64,000 nucleotides of DNA from Pseudolactococcus insecticola. GTDB lineage: Bacteria > Bacillota > Bacilli > Lactobacillales > Streptococcaceae. Position 1 is the stretch's first letter; each line of letters opens with the position of its first letter. Below are positions 1 through 9,074 of the stretch, one piece after another. The DNA is taken from assembly GCF_011170065.1 (NCBI RefSeq), contig NZ_BLLH01000002.1, positions 62,001 to 126,000 of the forward strand. Reading direction: 5' to 3'. Position numbers and translations under genes: made by a program. Below the pieces are notes generated by a model. The model was not told where the DNA came from. It saw nothing but the letters and a program-made list of their open reading frames with translations, and ran no database searches.

Positions 1-1320
1 ACCAACACGGTTGGTCTGACCAGGGCCTACACCAAGTGTCTGATGGTCATTTGTGATGATAATCCCGTTTGACTTAACATACTTGACCGAACGCCATGCA
101 AAATCGAGCGCTTTAATCTCAGTTTCTGTCGGCTGACGTTTTGTCACAATCTCCCAATCAGATACAAGTTCCAAACTTGTGTCTTGATTTTGGACAAGAA
201 GGCCACCCAAAACACCCGTAAATTCTTTTTGCAGTTCTGACGCTTTTTGTTGGTCAAAATCAAGCTGTAAAATACGCAAATTTTTCTTTTTCGTCGTCAG
301 AATCTTAAGCGCCTCGTCAGAATAGCTTGGCGCAATGATAATCTCAAGGAAAATGGCGTGCATTTTTTCAGCAGTCGCCGCATCCACCTCACGATTGAGC
401 ACGATAATGCCACCGAAAATAGAGACAGGATCTGACGCATAAGCATAGTCCCAGGCTTGCTCAATTGTTTCAGCGCTCCCGATACCACAAGGATTCATAT
501 GTTTCAAAGCAACAACAGTCGGCGCTGAAAAGTCACGGATAATGCGGATCGCCGCATCTGCATCACGGATATTGTTAAATGACAGTTCTTTACCATTGAG
601 CTGTTTAGCCTGTGCAATCGAGTAATCTGTCGGAATGATAGCTTCATAAAAGTCAGCATCTTGTTGCGGATTTTCACCATAACGCATGGGCTGTTTGAGG
701 TCATAAGTCAGCGTGAGTTTTTCTGGCTTTTGTACGCCAACTTGCGCCGTGAAATAGTCTGCAATCAAAGCGTCGTAAGCTGCCGTGTGGCGGAAAACCT
801 TGGCTGCGAGTTTCTGACGGCTTTCATAAGTCGTATCACCAGTTTCAGCAAGCTCGCTCAAAACGCCTTCATAGTCGGACGGATCCACAACAACTGTCAC
901 ACTAGCGTGATTTTTCGCAGCAGAACGCAACATTGACGGCCCACCGATGTCAATATTTTCAACCGCATCAGCATAAGTCACATCAGGTTTTAAAATCGTT
1001 TCTTTAAATGGATAGAGGTTGACAACCACTAAATCAATCGGAAAAATATCATGTTCAGCCATGGCAGATACGTGCGTATCAAGGTCCCGACGTGCCAGAA
1101 GACCACCGTGAATCTTTGGATGCAGCGTCTTCACACGACCGTCCATCATCTCAGGAAAACCCGTCACATCATCGATTGCAATCGTTGCAACGCCAGCCGC
1201 ATCAAGCGCTGTTTTTGTCCCGCCAGTTGAGATGATTTCCCAGCCCAGCTCACGCAATGTCTCTGCAAATGCTACAATGCCCGTTTTGTCACTCACACTA
1301 ATCAAAGCTCGTCTTGTCAC
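1..1320 (-). CDS. purH: Bifunctional AICAR transformylase / IMP cyclohydrolase PurH, 3' end outside window
   Basis: Catalyses the last two steps of IMP synthesis: formylation of AICAR with 10-formyl-THF, then ring closure. 440 codons are present and the frame is open at the window edge; family members are about 515 residues, so roughly 75 C-terminal residues are missing. The N-terminal cyclohydrolase (MGS-like) domain shows STGGT and the [10 protein letters not shown] segment. The transformylase domain shows the catalytic KHMNPCG motif near residue 270, and the last visible residues read GQTNRVG, as in the family. The start is the GTG at 1320, preceded by a good GGAG ribosome site at 1327-1330. 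A PurBox and weak promoter lie upstream, so PurR/PRPP activation is likely. Its 3' neighbour is not visible. Confidence 0.96.
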   Translation of the reverse strand, partial: MTRRALISVSDKTGIVAFAETLRELGWEIISTGGTKTALDAAGVATIAIDDVTGFPEMMDGRVKTLHPKIHGGLLARRDLDTHVSAMAEHDIFPIDLVVVNLYPFKETILKPDVTYADAVENIDIGGPSMLRSAAKNHASVTVVVDPSDYEGVLSELAETGDTTYESRQKLAAKVFRHTAAYDALIADYFTAQVGVQKPEKLTLTYDLKQPMRYGENPQQDADFYEAIIPTDYSIAQAKQLNGKELSFNNIRDADAAIRIIRDFSAPTVVALKHMNPCGIGSAETIEQAWDYAYASDPVSIFGGIIVLNREVDAATAEKMHAIFLEIIIAPSYSDEALKILTTKKKNLRILQLDFDQQKASELQKEFTGVLGGLLVQNQDTSLELVSDWEIVTKRQPTETEIKALDFAWRSVKYVKSNGIIITNDHQTLGVGPGQTNRVG

Positions 1321-1360
1321 TTTAGTCTCCTATTTTCTGTAAAAAATTCTTTATAGCTCT

Positions 1361-1436
1361 ATTTTACGGCTTTTTGCTTGGTTTTAATAGAAAAAAACGT
1401 ATATCTACACGAGATATACGTTTAATGTTCGGAAAA
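1361..1436 (-). promoter_or_regulatory. PurBox and PurR-activated promoter of purH
   Basis: Read on the minus strand, 1436-1424 matches the lactococcal PurBox consensus AWWWCCGAACWWT at 12 of 13 positions. A TAAAAT -10 element lies at 1366-1361 with only a poor -35, as expected of an activated promoter. The predicted start near 1354 puts the centre of the box about 76 bp upstream, the spacing known for PurR-activated lactococcal pur promoters. The box lies just after the recD2 stop codon. Confidence 0.7.
1391..1421 (-). terminator. Rho-independent terminator after recD2
   Basis: Perfect 10-bp stem (ACGTATATCT with its complement) with a 5-base loop at 1421-1397, followed on the minus strand by a run of T. 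It lies between recD2 and purH and ends the trmL-gpmB-recD2 transcript. Confidence 0.85.
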
Positions 1437-1439
1437 TCA

Positions 1440-3884
1440 CTATTTTTCGGCAGACACACTCTGGAAAATCGCGACATCTTTTTCGGTCAGGCCGATCATA
1501 GGATCAATGGCTGAGCTATTTTCAGCAGTCAGGATATAATTTTCAGGTTCTAGTGGTCTTTCGTCAGCTGTAATGACAACGTCTTCGGCCTGCTTGCTAC
1601 CATGTTCCGAAATAATCGTGTCAGCTGTTTCAGCTTCAACATCAGCATCTGCTATCACGCCAAAACGCTCGACAAGAAAGGTCTTGCGATTAGCGCCAAG
1701 TCTGGCAACTGCCGTCTGAAAACTATCAAGCTCGCCAAGCAAAATCAAGGATGACTTTGCGCGCGTAATCGCCGTATAAAGCAGATTGCGCTCAAGCATG
1801 CGATGGTAGCTTGCCACAAGCGGCACGATGACGCTCGGAAACTCGCTCCCTTGCGCCTTGTGGATACTCATAGCATAGGCGAGCGTGATCTTGTACCACT
1901 CGCCGCGCGGATAGATAACCTCATTACCATCAAAACTCATGACAATCTCGTCTTGCTTGGACTCGGTGTATTTGCCGGGCACCAAATCCGTAACCACACC
2001 AATATCGCCATTAAAAACGTCAAGCGACGCTTCATTGACCAGATGCAGCACCTTGTCGTTCTGGCGAAAAATCGTGTCCTGATAGAGAAACTCAGCCCGA
2101 GCCTCAAGCGGATTAAAAAGATTTTGCAGGATTTTATTGATCTGATTGATGCCTGCAGCACCTTTATACATGGGAATCAGCACCTGCAAGTCAAAAGGAT
2201 CATTGCCACGTTTCAGCCAGGCACTAGCGATTTGGTTAATGTAGTTTGAAATATTTGACGCATTACTTTCGATATAAGAACGATCAGGCATCTTAGCTGT
2301 GAAGTCTTGCGGCAGCTGACCATTTTTGATGGCGTGTGCGAGATTGGTAATCGTTGACCCGGTGCCCTGACGAAAAATCTTATCTAGCTTGATTGTTGAC
2401 CCTGAAAAATCAGGAATTTTCAGCAAGTCAGCGAAAACTTGCCCAGGCCCCACAGACGGTAGCTGATCAGCATCTCCTACTAAAATCACCTTCATCGACG
2501 GCGGAATTGCCGCAAACAATTTATTGGCAAGCCAGGTGTCAACCATAGAAAACTCATCTACGATCAAAAGCGTTCCAGAAAGTTCATTTGTCAGATCATC
2601 ATCTAAGTCGTCAGAATTGATGCCGAGTTGTCTGTGAATCGTTGCGGCAGGTAGGCCTGTTAATTCATTCATTCGCCTTGCGGCACGCCCTGTCGGTGCG
2701 ACTTGGACGATTGGAAAGATGTCATCTGTGTAGTTGTCAGGATTCAAATCTAGCTTATGTAACGCCGCATAGGCTCTGATGATCCCTTTGATAACAGTCG
2801 TTTTACCAGTCCCTGGACCGCCCGTCAGAATGAAAAACTGATGCGTCAGAGCCGTTTCAATCGCCTGCTTTTGTAGCGTGTCATAGCTGATGTCAAGCTC
2901 TGTTTCGACTTGCTGAATAATCTCATCAAACTGCGATGCGTCAAGCTTATCAGAAACACGCTTGTCTAGTTTTCGCAGACTTTGATAAATCCCGTCTTCA
3001 GCAAAATAAAGCGAATTTTCAAAAATCTTGGTCTCATCTGCTTGGACCTTTCCCTCTGACAACAGCACGTTCAGGTTTTCTACCACATGGTCGGCCAAAA
3101 TCTCGACATTGCGCGATGACTCGAGCAATTCCGTCGTTTTTTCAAGCAAATCACGCGCTTCGATATAGGTGTCGCCTGTCTCAAGTGCCTGCGTCAGAAC
3201 GGTGTGAATCAGCCCCGCCTGCACCCTCGCATCACTGCGCGCAGAAATACCCTCTTCTTCGGCAATCTTGTCCGCTTTTTTGAATCCGATACCCTTGATG
3301 TCAAAGACCAGCTGATAGGGATTTTCCTTGATAACATCAAGCGTTGTTTCTTTATAAAGATCATAAATCTGAAAATTTATCTTGCTCGGTAGCTCGTATT
3401 TGGCAAGTTTTGAGAGAATTTTTTCCATGCCGTGATTGTCAGCAAGCCGCTTAACAAATGCCTGCAGCTTATCAGCAGACAGAACGCCAGAAAGCTTGTC
3501 AGACTCATCTAAGATATGGTCAATCGTGTCCTCTGGAAAAATCGCAACGATTTTTTCCGCCGTTTTCTTGCCAATACCTGGAAAATGATCGCTTGATAAA
3601 TACTTAACAAGTCCAGCGCCAGACGTCGGAACGTCTTTTTCGTAGGTTGAAATTTTCAGCTGCTCGCCGTATTTTGGATGGTTGGTCAACTCACCATAAA
3701 ACTTATAACTATCACCCTCAACGACGTCACCCACCACACCATTTACAACAATTTCTGACTCAGAAAAATCAGCATTGGTATCTGTGATATCAAGCAAAAT
3801 CACCTTATAAAAATTTGTCGGATTACTGAAAAAAATCGCCTCAATCGTCCCTGTAAAATAAAGTTTATCCGCCATGTTTTTCAT
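1440..3884 (-). CDS. recD2: RecD2-type SF1B ATP-dependent DNA helicase
   Basis: A 5'-3' DNA helicase of the RecD2/YrrC family, which acts in DNA repair without RecBC. At 814 residues it has the usual family length. The N-terminal region (about 1-90) is OB-like. Helix-hairpin-helix segments follow near residues 100-120 (FPGIGKKTAEKI) and 205 (IKGIGFKKADKI). The helicase core has Walker A GGPGTGKTT near residue 353, VDEFSM as motif II, and a C-terminal motif (AMSIHKAQGSEFP, then YTAITRAK) typical of 1B/2B domains. The gene overlaps the end of gpmB by 20 bp, so translation is probably coupled. An ATG three codons in (3875, MADKL) is an equally plausible start. Confidence 0.95.
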   Translation of the reverse strand: MKNMADKLYFTGTIEAIFFSNPTNFYKVILLDITDTNADFSESEIVVNGVVGDVVEGDSYKFYGELTNHPKYGEQLKISTYEKDVPTSGAGLVKYLSSDHFPGIGKKTAEKIVAIFPEDTIDHILDESDKLSGVLSADKLQAFVKRLADNHGMEKILSKLAKYELPSKINFQIYDLYKETTLDVIKENPYQLVFDIKGIGFKKADKIAEEEGISARSDARVQAGLIHTVLTQALETGDTYIEARDLLEKTTELLESSRNVEILADHVVENLNVLLSEGKVQADETKIFENSLYFAEDGIYQSLRKLDKRVSDKLDASQFDEIIQQVETELDISYDTLQKQAIETALTHQFFILTGGPGTGKTTVIKGIIRAYAALHKLDLNPDNYTDDIFPIVQVAPTGRAARRMNELTGLPAATIHRQLGINSDDLDDDLTNELSGTLLIVDEFSMVDTWLANKLFAAIPPSMKVILVGDADQLPSVGPGQVFADLLKIPDFSGSTIKLDKIFRQGTGSTITNLAHAIKNGQLPQDFTAKMPDRSYIESNASNISNYINQIASAWLKRGNDPFDLQVLIPMYKGAAGINQINKILQNLFNPLEARAEFLYQDTIFRQNDKVLHLVNEASLDVFNGDIGVVTDLVPGKYTESKQDEIVMSFDGNEVIYPRGEWYKITLAYAMSIHKAQGSEFPSVIVPLVASYHRMLERNLLYTAITRAKSSLILLGELDSFQTAVARLGANRKTFLVERFGVIADADVEAETADTIISEHGSKQAEDVVITADERPLEPENYILTAENSSAIDPMIGLTEKDVAIFQSVSAEK

Positions 3885-4482
3885 TCCAATGTGTTAAGAC
3901 ATATTTTTCACCGTCATAGTCAACGACTGACAGGGTATTGTTATCAAGGCCAACACCACCAGGGCGCAATTCTTCAAATGGTGCCCCAGTCAGCATCTTG
4001 ATTGTGCTAGATAAAAAAGCACCGTGACTCACAACAAGCACCTTGTCATAATGTTGTGTGCTCAAAAATGTGATAAAGTGGCTAAATCTGCGGTAGACGT
4101 CAGCGAGATTTTCAGCGCCATGCGGGTTCCCCCAGAACTGTTCTGGGTGATGTCTGAACGCCAGCATGTTTTCAGGATCTTTTTTGATAGCATCATCGAT
4201 CAACATGCCTTCAAAATCACCTAAATTCCACTCAAAAAGCTCTGTTTTTTTGATGATTTCCTGCGGCTTATGATTGTGTTCTGACAGGATTTTTGCTGTA
4301 TCAACCGCACGTTTTGACGGACTAGAAAAAATCGCATCAAAGGACATTTCAGAAAGATAGTCCCCGAGCTGCGCAATCTCAACCAGCGCCTCAGCTAATA
4401 ACGGCGAATCTCCCGTCATCCCTTGCAACCGACGTTCTTGGTTCCACTGCGTCTTGCCATGGCGCACAAAATAAATTTTCAT
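3865..4482 (-). CDS. gpmB: Histidine phosphatase family protein (phosphoglycerate mutase-like)
   Basis: Member of the histidine phosphatase (2H phosphatase) superfamily. The nucleophile signature RHGKTQWN is at residues 7-14, a glutamate follows in the [10 protein letters not shown] segment, and the second catalytic histidine is in VVSHGAFL. At 205 residues it matches the GpmB-like/cobC-like cytosolic phosphatases. The substrate cannot be read from the sequence, and a true glycolytic role is unlikely. It sits in a tightly packed operon, overlapping trmL upstream by 4 bp (ATGA) and recD2 downstream by 20 bp. Confidence 0.88.
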   Translation of the reverse strand: MKIYFVRHGKTQWNQERRLQGMTGDSPLLAEALVEIAQLGDYLSEMSFDAIFSSPSKRAVDTAKILSEHNHKPQEIIKKTELFEWNLGDFEGMLIDDAIKKDPENMLAFRHHPEQFWGNPHGAENLADVYRRFSHFITFLSTQHYDKVLVVSHGAFLSSTIKMLTGAPFEELRPGGVGLDNNTLSVVDYDGEKYVLTHWNEKHGG

Positions 4483-5000
4483 TTTAATTTGTCTTTCTCA
4501 TAGGCATGAACCAGCTCTAAACCTTGGTAATGCTGCTGCCTCAAGCATTCGTAGATAATAATGGCAGCCGTATTTGACAGATTTAAGCTTCTGACGTGTT
4601 CATCATTCATCGGAATTCTAAGCGCTTTTTCTGCATTGTCACGCATAAACACCTCAGGCAGACCCGTATCCTCACGCCCGAAAAGAAAGTAATGATTCTC
4701 AGCATCAGCAGTGTAGAGGCCATCTTCTGAGTAATCATGTTCTGCGAATTTGGTAATGAGATGCAATTTTGCGTGCTGATCAGCATTGACAAAAGCCAAA
4801 AAAGCCGGCAAATCATCGTGATACGTAATCTCCACCTTATCCCAATAATCAAGCCCAGCCCGCTTGAGATGCTTGTCAGTAATCTCAAAGCCAAACGGCC
4901 GAATGAGATGCAGCTGCGTATTTGTCGCCGCACAAGTCCGCGCAATGTTGCCTGTATTAAAATGTATCCGTGGTTCAAAAAGTGCAATGTGGTTTGTCAT
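4479..5000 (-). CDS. trmL: tRNA (cytidine(34)-2'-O)-methyltransferase TrmL
   Basis: SPOUT-class RNA 2'-O-methyltransferase that modifies the wobble base of certain leucine tRNAs using SAM. At 173 residues it has the TrmL/YibK length. The trefoil-knot motifs are visible: the N-terminal [13 protein letters not shown] segment (residues 16-28), the FGREDTGLP loop, and the final [19 protein letters not shown] region. It is the first gene of trmL-gpmB-recD2. No ribosome site precedes the ATG; an extended -10 promoter lies only 9 bp upstream (separate entry), so the mRNA leader should be almost absent. Confidence 0.93.
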   Translation of the reverse strand: MTNHIALFEPRIHFNTGNIARTCAATNTQLHLIRPFGFEITDKHLKRAGLDYWDKVEITYHDDLPAFLAFVNADQHAKLHLITKFAEHDYSEDGLYTADAENHYFLFGREDTGLPEVFMRDNAEKALRIPMNDEHVRSLNLSNTAAIIIYECLRQQHYQGLELVHAYEKDKLK

Positions 5001-5009
5001 AGTAGCTCA

Positions 5010-5018
5010 ATTATACCA
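5010..5018 (-). promoter_or_regulatory. Extended -10 promoter of trmL (near-leaderless)
   Basis: On the minus strand TGGTATAAT (TGn plus consensus -10) occupies 5018-5010 and is followed by 9 bases and then the ATG at 5000. Transcription should start within about 1-3 bases of the start codon. No Shine-Dalgarno sequence is present. Confidence 0.65.
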
Positions 5019-5062
5019 AATTTCTAGCTATTTTTCAGAAATCGGATGACAGGTTTTGGATC

Positions 5063-5218
5063 AAGTTCAAGGCGAGAGCAAGGAAGCACGCCTTGCGGCG
5101 GAGACCGAACGAACAACGCAGAGATTGAACAAAACTTTTTTTGTTTAAGTTCAAGGCGAGAGCGAGGAAGCACGCCTTCCGGCGGCGACCGAACGAACAA
5201 CGCAGAAATTAAGCAAAA
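5063..5218. repeat. Two tandem copies of a GC-rich 72-bp repeat (84-bp period)
   Basis: Copies at 5063-5134 and 5147-5218 differ at only a few positions and are separated by a 12-bp T-rich linker. Each copy contains nested inverted repeats (AAGGCG with CGCCTT; GTTC with GAAC). The unit is clearly richer in G and C than the flanking DNA. A plus-strand reading frame runs through both copies but has no ribosome site and looks like a by-product of the repeat. Together with the adjacent terminator it fills the gap between trmL and trxA. The function is unknown; it may be a small REP-like element. Confidence 0.8.
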
Positions 5219-5317
5219 AAAAACTAGGGCACTCGGAGTTTATCTCAGCGAGCGCCCTAGTCGGTAGACGAGATTTGCTTTAATCATAACAGGTTTGATT
5301 GAAACAAATATCTTATA
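5215..5317 (-). ncRNA. Candidate small RNA (about 100 nt) with its own promoter and terminator
   Basis: A strong minus-strand promoter at 5352-5324 predicts a start near 5317. Transcription would end at a very stable hairpin at 5260-5224 (stem CTAGGGC plus CTCG with complements) followed by nine T on the minus strand (5223-5215). The interior has no convincing gene; a 15-codon frame beginning MIKANL lacks a ribosome site. It could instead be the end of a trxA read-through transcript. No known RNA family was recognised. The remaining bases up to trxA (5353-5459) show nothing else. Confidence 0.5.
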
Positions 5318-5323
5318 GTTTAT

Positions 5324-5352
5324 AGATTATCAGATTTTTACATCTTTGTCAA
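5324..5352 (-). promoter_or_regulatory. Promoter of the candidate small RNA
   Basis: TTGACA at 5352-5347, a 17-bp spacer, then TAATCT at 5329-5324 on the minus strand. It lies downstream of trxA and no coding gene starts within reach, which is why a small RNA is proposed. Confidence 0.6.
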
Positions 5353-5459
5353 GTATTTTATCGAACTAATCGCAACTTTATAGCCTTCTTTGAGTCAAAA
5401 AAATACACCAAGTCAGATACCTAAAAGATACAACTAACTTAGCACATTTTTATATTTAA

Positions 5460-5777
5460 TTAAGCATTCAATTCTGCCAAAATACCTTTAATTTGGTCTT
5501 TTGTATGAACACCTGCGACTTGTTTGACTACTTCGCCATCTTTTTTGAAGAGCAATGTTGGGATACTCATGATGCCAAAAGATTGTGGTGTTGCTGGATT
5601 TTCATCTACATCCATCTTAACAATTTTGAGTTCGCTTTCGTCTAATTCTTCAGAAAGTTGGTCAAGAATTGGCGCTTGCATGCGGCAAGGACCACACCAT
5701 GTTGCCCAGAAATCTACCAAGACAACACCATCTTTTGTTTCTTCTTGGAAAGTAGTATCAGTTACTTCAACTGCCAT
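5460..5777 (-). CDS. trxA: Thioredoxin
   Basis: Small cytosolic dithiol oxidoreductase that reduces protein disulfides with electrons from thioredoxin reductase. It has 105 residues, the classic length. The active site WCGPC is near residues 28-32 inside the DFWATWCGPCRM context, and the cis-proline loop reads MSIPTLL. The ATG at 5777 is chosen over the GTG nine bases upstream because a good AGAGGTG ribosome site stands at the right distance from the ATG. It is monocistronic as far as can be seen. Confidence 0.96.
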   Translation of the reverse strand: MAVEVTDTTFQEETKDGVVLVDFWATWCGPCRMQAPILDQLSEELDESELKIVKMDVDENPATPQSFGIMSIPTLLFKKDGEVVKQVAGVHTKDQIKGILAELNA

Positions 5778-5888
5778 TGTAATCACCTCTATTAGTTTTA
5801 ATAACTCTATTTTACCTAATTTTTTGTCATTTGTCGCCTATTTTGCACGAAAGTTGGATTATCCGTGAAAATGCCTGTAAATCACGGT

Positions 5889-7403
5889 TTATTTGCTGAT
5901 TTTGACATGCAATTCTTCATCAAACTCAAGTGACGGATTTTCTTGCAGGTAGTCAATCAGCAAGTCCTGAATCGTGAGACCCGTGTCCTTGACAACTTCT
6001 GCTATCTTGTAGTCATTATACTCGCCACCACCAACTGCACGGTAGTTATTGAGCGCAACAGTAAATGTTTGGTCATCTGTGACTGCCTGACCTTGGTAGT
6101 TCAGACTGACAAGGCGCTCCCCAACAGGGTTTGACACCTTTATCTCATAGTCCAGACCATAGTAAAAGTCATAGTTATAGTGCTCTTTTTTGGGTACCAG
6201 CCAGTTTTCATTGATCACCATCTGATCATTTTCAAGCGCAAAATACTCCGCTGTTTTTTCAATGACGTGCTTGAGCTGTACGCCTGTCAAGCGCATGACA
6301 AATAAAGTATTGTCAAATGGATAGTTTCGCATGACATCACGCACTTTGACATTTTTGGGCAGCTCTAAGGTATTGTTATTCATACTCACGATTGAAATGT
6401 CTGCACCAGTGGCATTTTTTTGCACATGCGCTGTCAGCGCCAAAATTGCGTTACTAGTCTGTGCCAAGTCCAGATGACTTTGCGGTGCAACAGGATTCTC
6501 CAGAGTCACGATTGGGGCGTCAAGATAAGCCATGATCTCATTTTGCAAAGGTTGGATTTTCGCAAGAAGCTCAGGCTCGTTCAAAAGTTTCGGCGTACGC
6601 ATCTCGCTTGTTATCGTAACATCGCCACTGTCAGCAAGGTCAATCTTGATTTCAAAATATTTCTGCGCCATATTTGGTGGCTGCAGCGTATAAGTTCCGT
6701 GAACATAGCGCCCTTCAATCGTCGCATGCTGATGCCCAGTCAAAAGCAGATCAAAATCTAGCATTTCTAACAGCTGGTAGCCGACATTTTCACCCGTTTC
6801 GCTCAATAATTCACCAGTTTCAAGATTGCGCTCAAAGCCACCGTGATAAATACCAATCAGCACATCAACCTGACCACGCAATTTATCAATCTCAGCTTGC
6901 ATAGCTGGAAATACTGGCACAATATCAATAGTTGCAATATGTTCTGGCTTCTCCCAGACATTGACATAATCCGTCACAGCACCTATCAGACCGACTTTTA
7001 TACCATTTTCAAGTGTTTTGATCTGCGCTGGAAATAGCTGTTCCCCTGTTTTTTTATCTAAAACATTGACCGCTGTGACTTGCGCCGTCAGATGTGACAA
7101 GTTTCCCGTCAGAAAGTCAAAACCATAGTTAAAGTCATGATTGCCAAGCGTAATATAGTCATAGCCACCCGCATTCATGACCGCAGCAATGCCATTGTCA
7201 GCATCATGCCGGTTCTGATAATAGTTGATAAACGGCGAGCCTTGGAAAATATCGCCACCGTCGATGACAAGGGTATTACCATCCTTATCATAGTCCTGAA
7301 TCGCTTGCAAAAGCCCCATCGGCTTCGTATCGTCAGAGATATAGTCAGTTGGAAACAAATAACCATGCACATCACTCGTGTAATAAATCTTTAATTGCCG
7401 CAT
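5889..7403 (-). CDS. Bifunctional metallophosphatase / 5'-nucleotidase (YunD/UshA-like)
   Basis: Two-domain metallophosphoesterase of the 5'-nucleotidase / 2',3'-cyclic phosphodiesterase family, 504 residues. N-terminal calcineurin-like metal ligands are visible: SDVHGYL (residues 9-15), DGGDIFQG near 48, the LGNHDFNYG motif near 87, and TGHQHATIEG near 217. The C-terminal half is the 5'-nucleotidase substrate domain. There is no signal peptide, so it probably acts in the cytoplasm on nucleotides or phosphate esters. It is the last gene of the phn operon, 13 bp after the second permease. This suggests that it releases phosphate from compounds taken up by that transporter. Confidence 0.88.
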   Translation of the reverse strand: MRQLKIYYTSDVHGYLFPTDYISDDTKPMGLLQAIQDYDKDGNTLVIDGGDIFQGSPFINYYQNRHDADNGIAAVMNAGGYDYITLGNHDFNYGFDFLTGNLSHLTAQVTAVNVLDKKTGEQLFPAQIKTLENGIKVGLIGAVTDYVNVWEKPEHIATIDIVPVFPAMQAEIDKLRGQVDVLIGIYHGGFERNLETGELLSETGENVGYQLLEMLDFDLLLTGHQHATIEGRYVHGTYTLQPPNMAQKYFEIKIDLADSGDVTITSEMRTPKLLNEPELLAKIQPLQNEIMAYLDAPIVTLENPVAPQSHLDLAQTSNAILALTAHVQKNATGADISIVSMNNNTLELPKNVKVRDVMRNYPFDNTLFVMRLTGVQLKHVIEKTAEYFALENDQMVINENWLVPKKEHYNYDFYYGLDYEIKVSNPVGERLVSLNYQGQAVTDDQTFTVALNNYRAVGGGEYNDYKIAEVVKDTGLTIQDLLIDYLQENPSLEFDEELHVKISK

Positions 7404-7416
7404 ATCCTGCTTAACC

Positions 7417-8238
7417 TTATCCTTTCAGCAAATAACTGCGAATCCTGTCAGAAATCAGCTCAATCACCAAAATCAAGACAAATAAGCCAATCAGAATTGA
7501 ACCAACTTGTGGCCATTTATAAGCATTCATGGCAAAAATCATCGGTGCGCCGATCCCACCTGCACCAACAAGCCCCAAAATAGAGGCGTCGCGCAGGTTC
7601 ATATCAAGGCGATAAAGTAAGATTGACAAGAAGTCTGGCATGAGTTGTGGGATGATGCCAAAGCGAATCTTTTGGAAAGTCGTCGCCCCAGCCGCGTCCA
7701 TGCTCTCGATGATTCCTGTGTCCAAATCTTCAATTGTTTCGATAAAGAGCTTTGAAATCATCCCAATCGAAATCAAACCCAAGGTTAGTGCGCCAGCAGA
7801 TGCACCAGGACCCGTCACGCGAATGAACATCAGCCCATAAACAAAGGGTGGCACAGTGCGCACAGCCATGATAAATAAGCGCACGATATAGGCAATCCAG
7901 GCGGGCATGATACTTGTTGCCGATAAAAATGACAAAGGAACCGCGATAATAGCACCCACTAAAGTCCCCAAAATCGCAATCGCAATCGTTTGCAGAAGCA
8001 GATAACCGACACCTGTCGTATCAAGAGCAAAAAGAAATTTCAAATCTGGATGAAAAATACCAGAAAATATCTTGCCTGCAATCTTCACACCATTTTTAGA
8101 CATACCTGACATATTCATGACCGTCATTGACCAGATAAAAATCGCTGCAATGATGATAAAAATCAGCAGATAGTAATGCCATTTGCGAGGTTGTTTGCCG
8201 TATTGTTCTTTTATTGCTGCGTTTATTGTTACATTCAT
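7417..8238 (-). CDS. phnE2: Phosphonate ABC transporter permease PhnE (second copy)
   Basis: Inner-membrane permease of the PhnE family, 273 residues with about six hydrophobic segments. The binding-protein-dependent transport loop is recognisable (ESMDAAGATTFQKIRFGIIPQ), as are the RDASILGLVGAGGIGAPM residues typical of PhnE. It begins 18 bp after the first phnE and presumably forms a heterodimer with it. An N-terminal extension of about 20 polar residues precedes the first membrane helix. Confidence 0.93.
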   Translation of the reverse strand: MNVTINAAIKEQYGKQPRKWHYYLLIFIIIAAIFIWSMTVMNMSGMSKNGVKIAGKIFSGIFHPDLKFLFALDTTGVGYLLLQTIAIAILGTLVGAIIAVPLSFLSATSIMPAWIAYIVRLFIMAVRTVPPFVYGLMFIRVTGPGASAGALTLGLISIGMISKLFIETIEDLDTGIIESMDAAGATTFQKIRFGIIPQLMPDFLSILLYRLDMNLRDASILGLVGAGGIGAPMIFAMNAYKWPQVGSILIGLFVLILVIELISDRIRSYLLKG

Positions 8239-8256
8239 CTAATTAACAGCCCCTTT

Positions 8257-9072
8257 CTAGGTTAATTTTTTACGGATGACTTGGCTAGTCAGCTCGATTA
8301 TGATTACTGTCACAAGCAGCGCAAGCAAGATCATCCCAACACTTGTATAGTCTCGGTTATTGACACGATCATTTAAGATAATCCCGATACCTCCCGCACC
8401 AACATATCCCAAAATCGCAGCATAGCGGACATTTCCCTCAAAGTTAAAGAGCGTCGTTGACAGATAAATCGGTAGCACTTGTGGTACAATCGCAACCGTA
8501 AAGGCTTTAATTTTCGTTGCACCCATTGACTCCATGGCTTCAAACGCCCCCATATCAACAGTTTCGATCACTTCAAACATCTGTTTACCCATGTATGAAA
8601 ATGAGAAAATGAAAATCGCAAGTGTTCCAGCAAATGTCCCCAAACCAAAGACATAGGTTGCAATCAGGGCCGTAACAAGCGTTGGCAAAGTCCGTAAAAA
8701 CGTAAAAATAATCCGTACGACTTTATTGATCACCTGACTGTGCACGATATTGCTAGACGCCAAAATGGCAAATGGAATGGCCACAAGAGATCCCAAAATG
8801 GAGCCAATAAAACTCATTTTTATCGTATCAAGCAGCGGTTTCATGACCTTTGGCAGATAGCTCGTGTCGGGTGGCACCATGCGTTTTAGCATGTCAAAAA
8901 AGTTAGCGCCACGTTCAATAATCGCTGAAAATTGAAAATCCGTCAACTTCACTGAAAAAACTAACAAAAGCACAATTACCAGCCAAACAACTGGCAGACG
9001 ACTCGCCTTTTCATAAACCACTTCACCCGAACTCAGCTCAAGTTTTTTAGGCTTAAAAATTTTATCATACAT
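8257..9072 (-). CDS. phnE: Phosphonate ABC transporter permease PhnE (first copy)
   Basis: PhnE-family permease, 271 residues. The EAA-type cytoplasmic loop reads FEAMESMGATKIKAFTVAIVPQ, and the PhnE hallmark VGAGGIGI appears close to the C terminus. The gene starts 2 bp after phnC ends, and the paired permease follows 18 bp later. Such two-permease phn systems transport phosphonates, phosphite or phosphate esters; the substrate cannot be fixed from sequence. Confidence 0.93.
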   Translation of the reverse strand: MYDKIFKPKKLELSSGEVVYEKASRLPVVWLVIVLLLVFSVKLTDFQFSAIIERGANFFDMLKRMVPPDTSYLPKVMKPLLDTIKMSFIGSILGSLVAIPFAILASSNIVHSQVINKVVRIIFTFLRTLPTLVTALIATYVFGLGTFAGTLAIFIFSFSYMGKQMFEVIETVDMGAFEAMESMGATKIKAFTVAIVPQVLPIYLSTTLFNFEGNVRYAAILGYVGAGGIGIILNDRVNNRDYTSVGMILLALLVTVIIIELTSQVIRKKLT

Positions 9073-9074
9073 GA

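Noticed and set aside
5046-5267. 73-codon plus-strand frame through the GC-rich tandem repeat
   Set aside because: No ribosome site, repeats give the same peptide twice, and the frame runs into the minus-strand terminator; most likely a by-product of the repeat.
5863-5887. CCGTGA/TCACGG inverted repeat at the end of the nucleotidase gene
   Set aside because: Only 6 pairs, a 13-base loop and no T run; not a convincing terminator.
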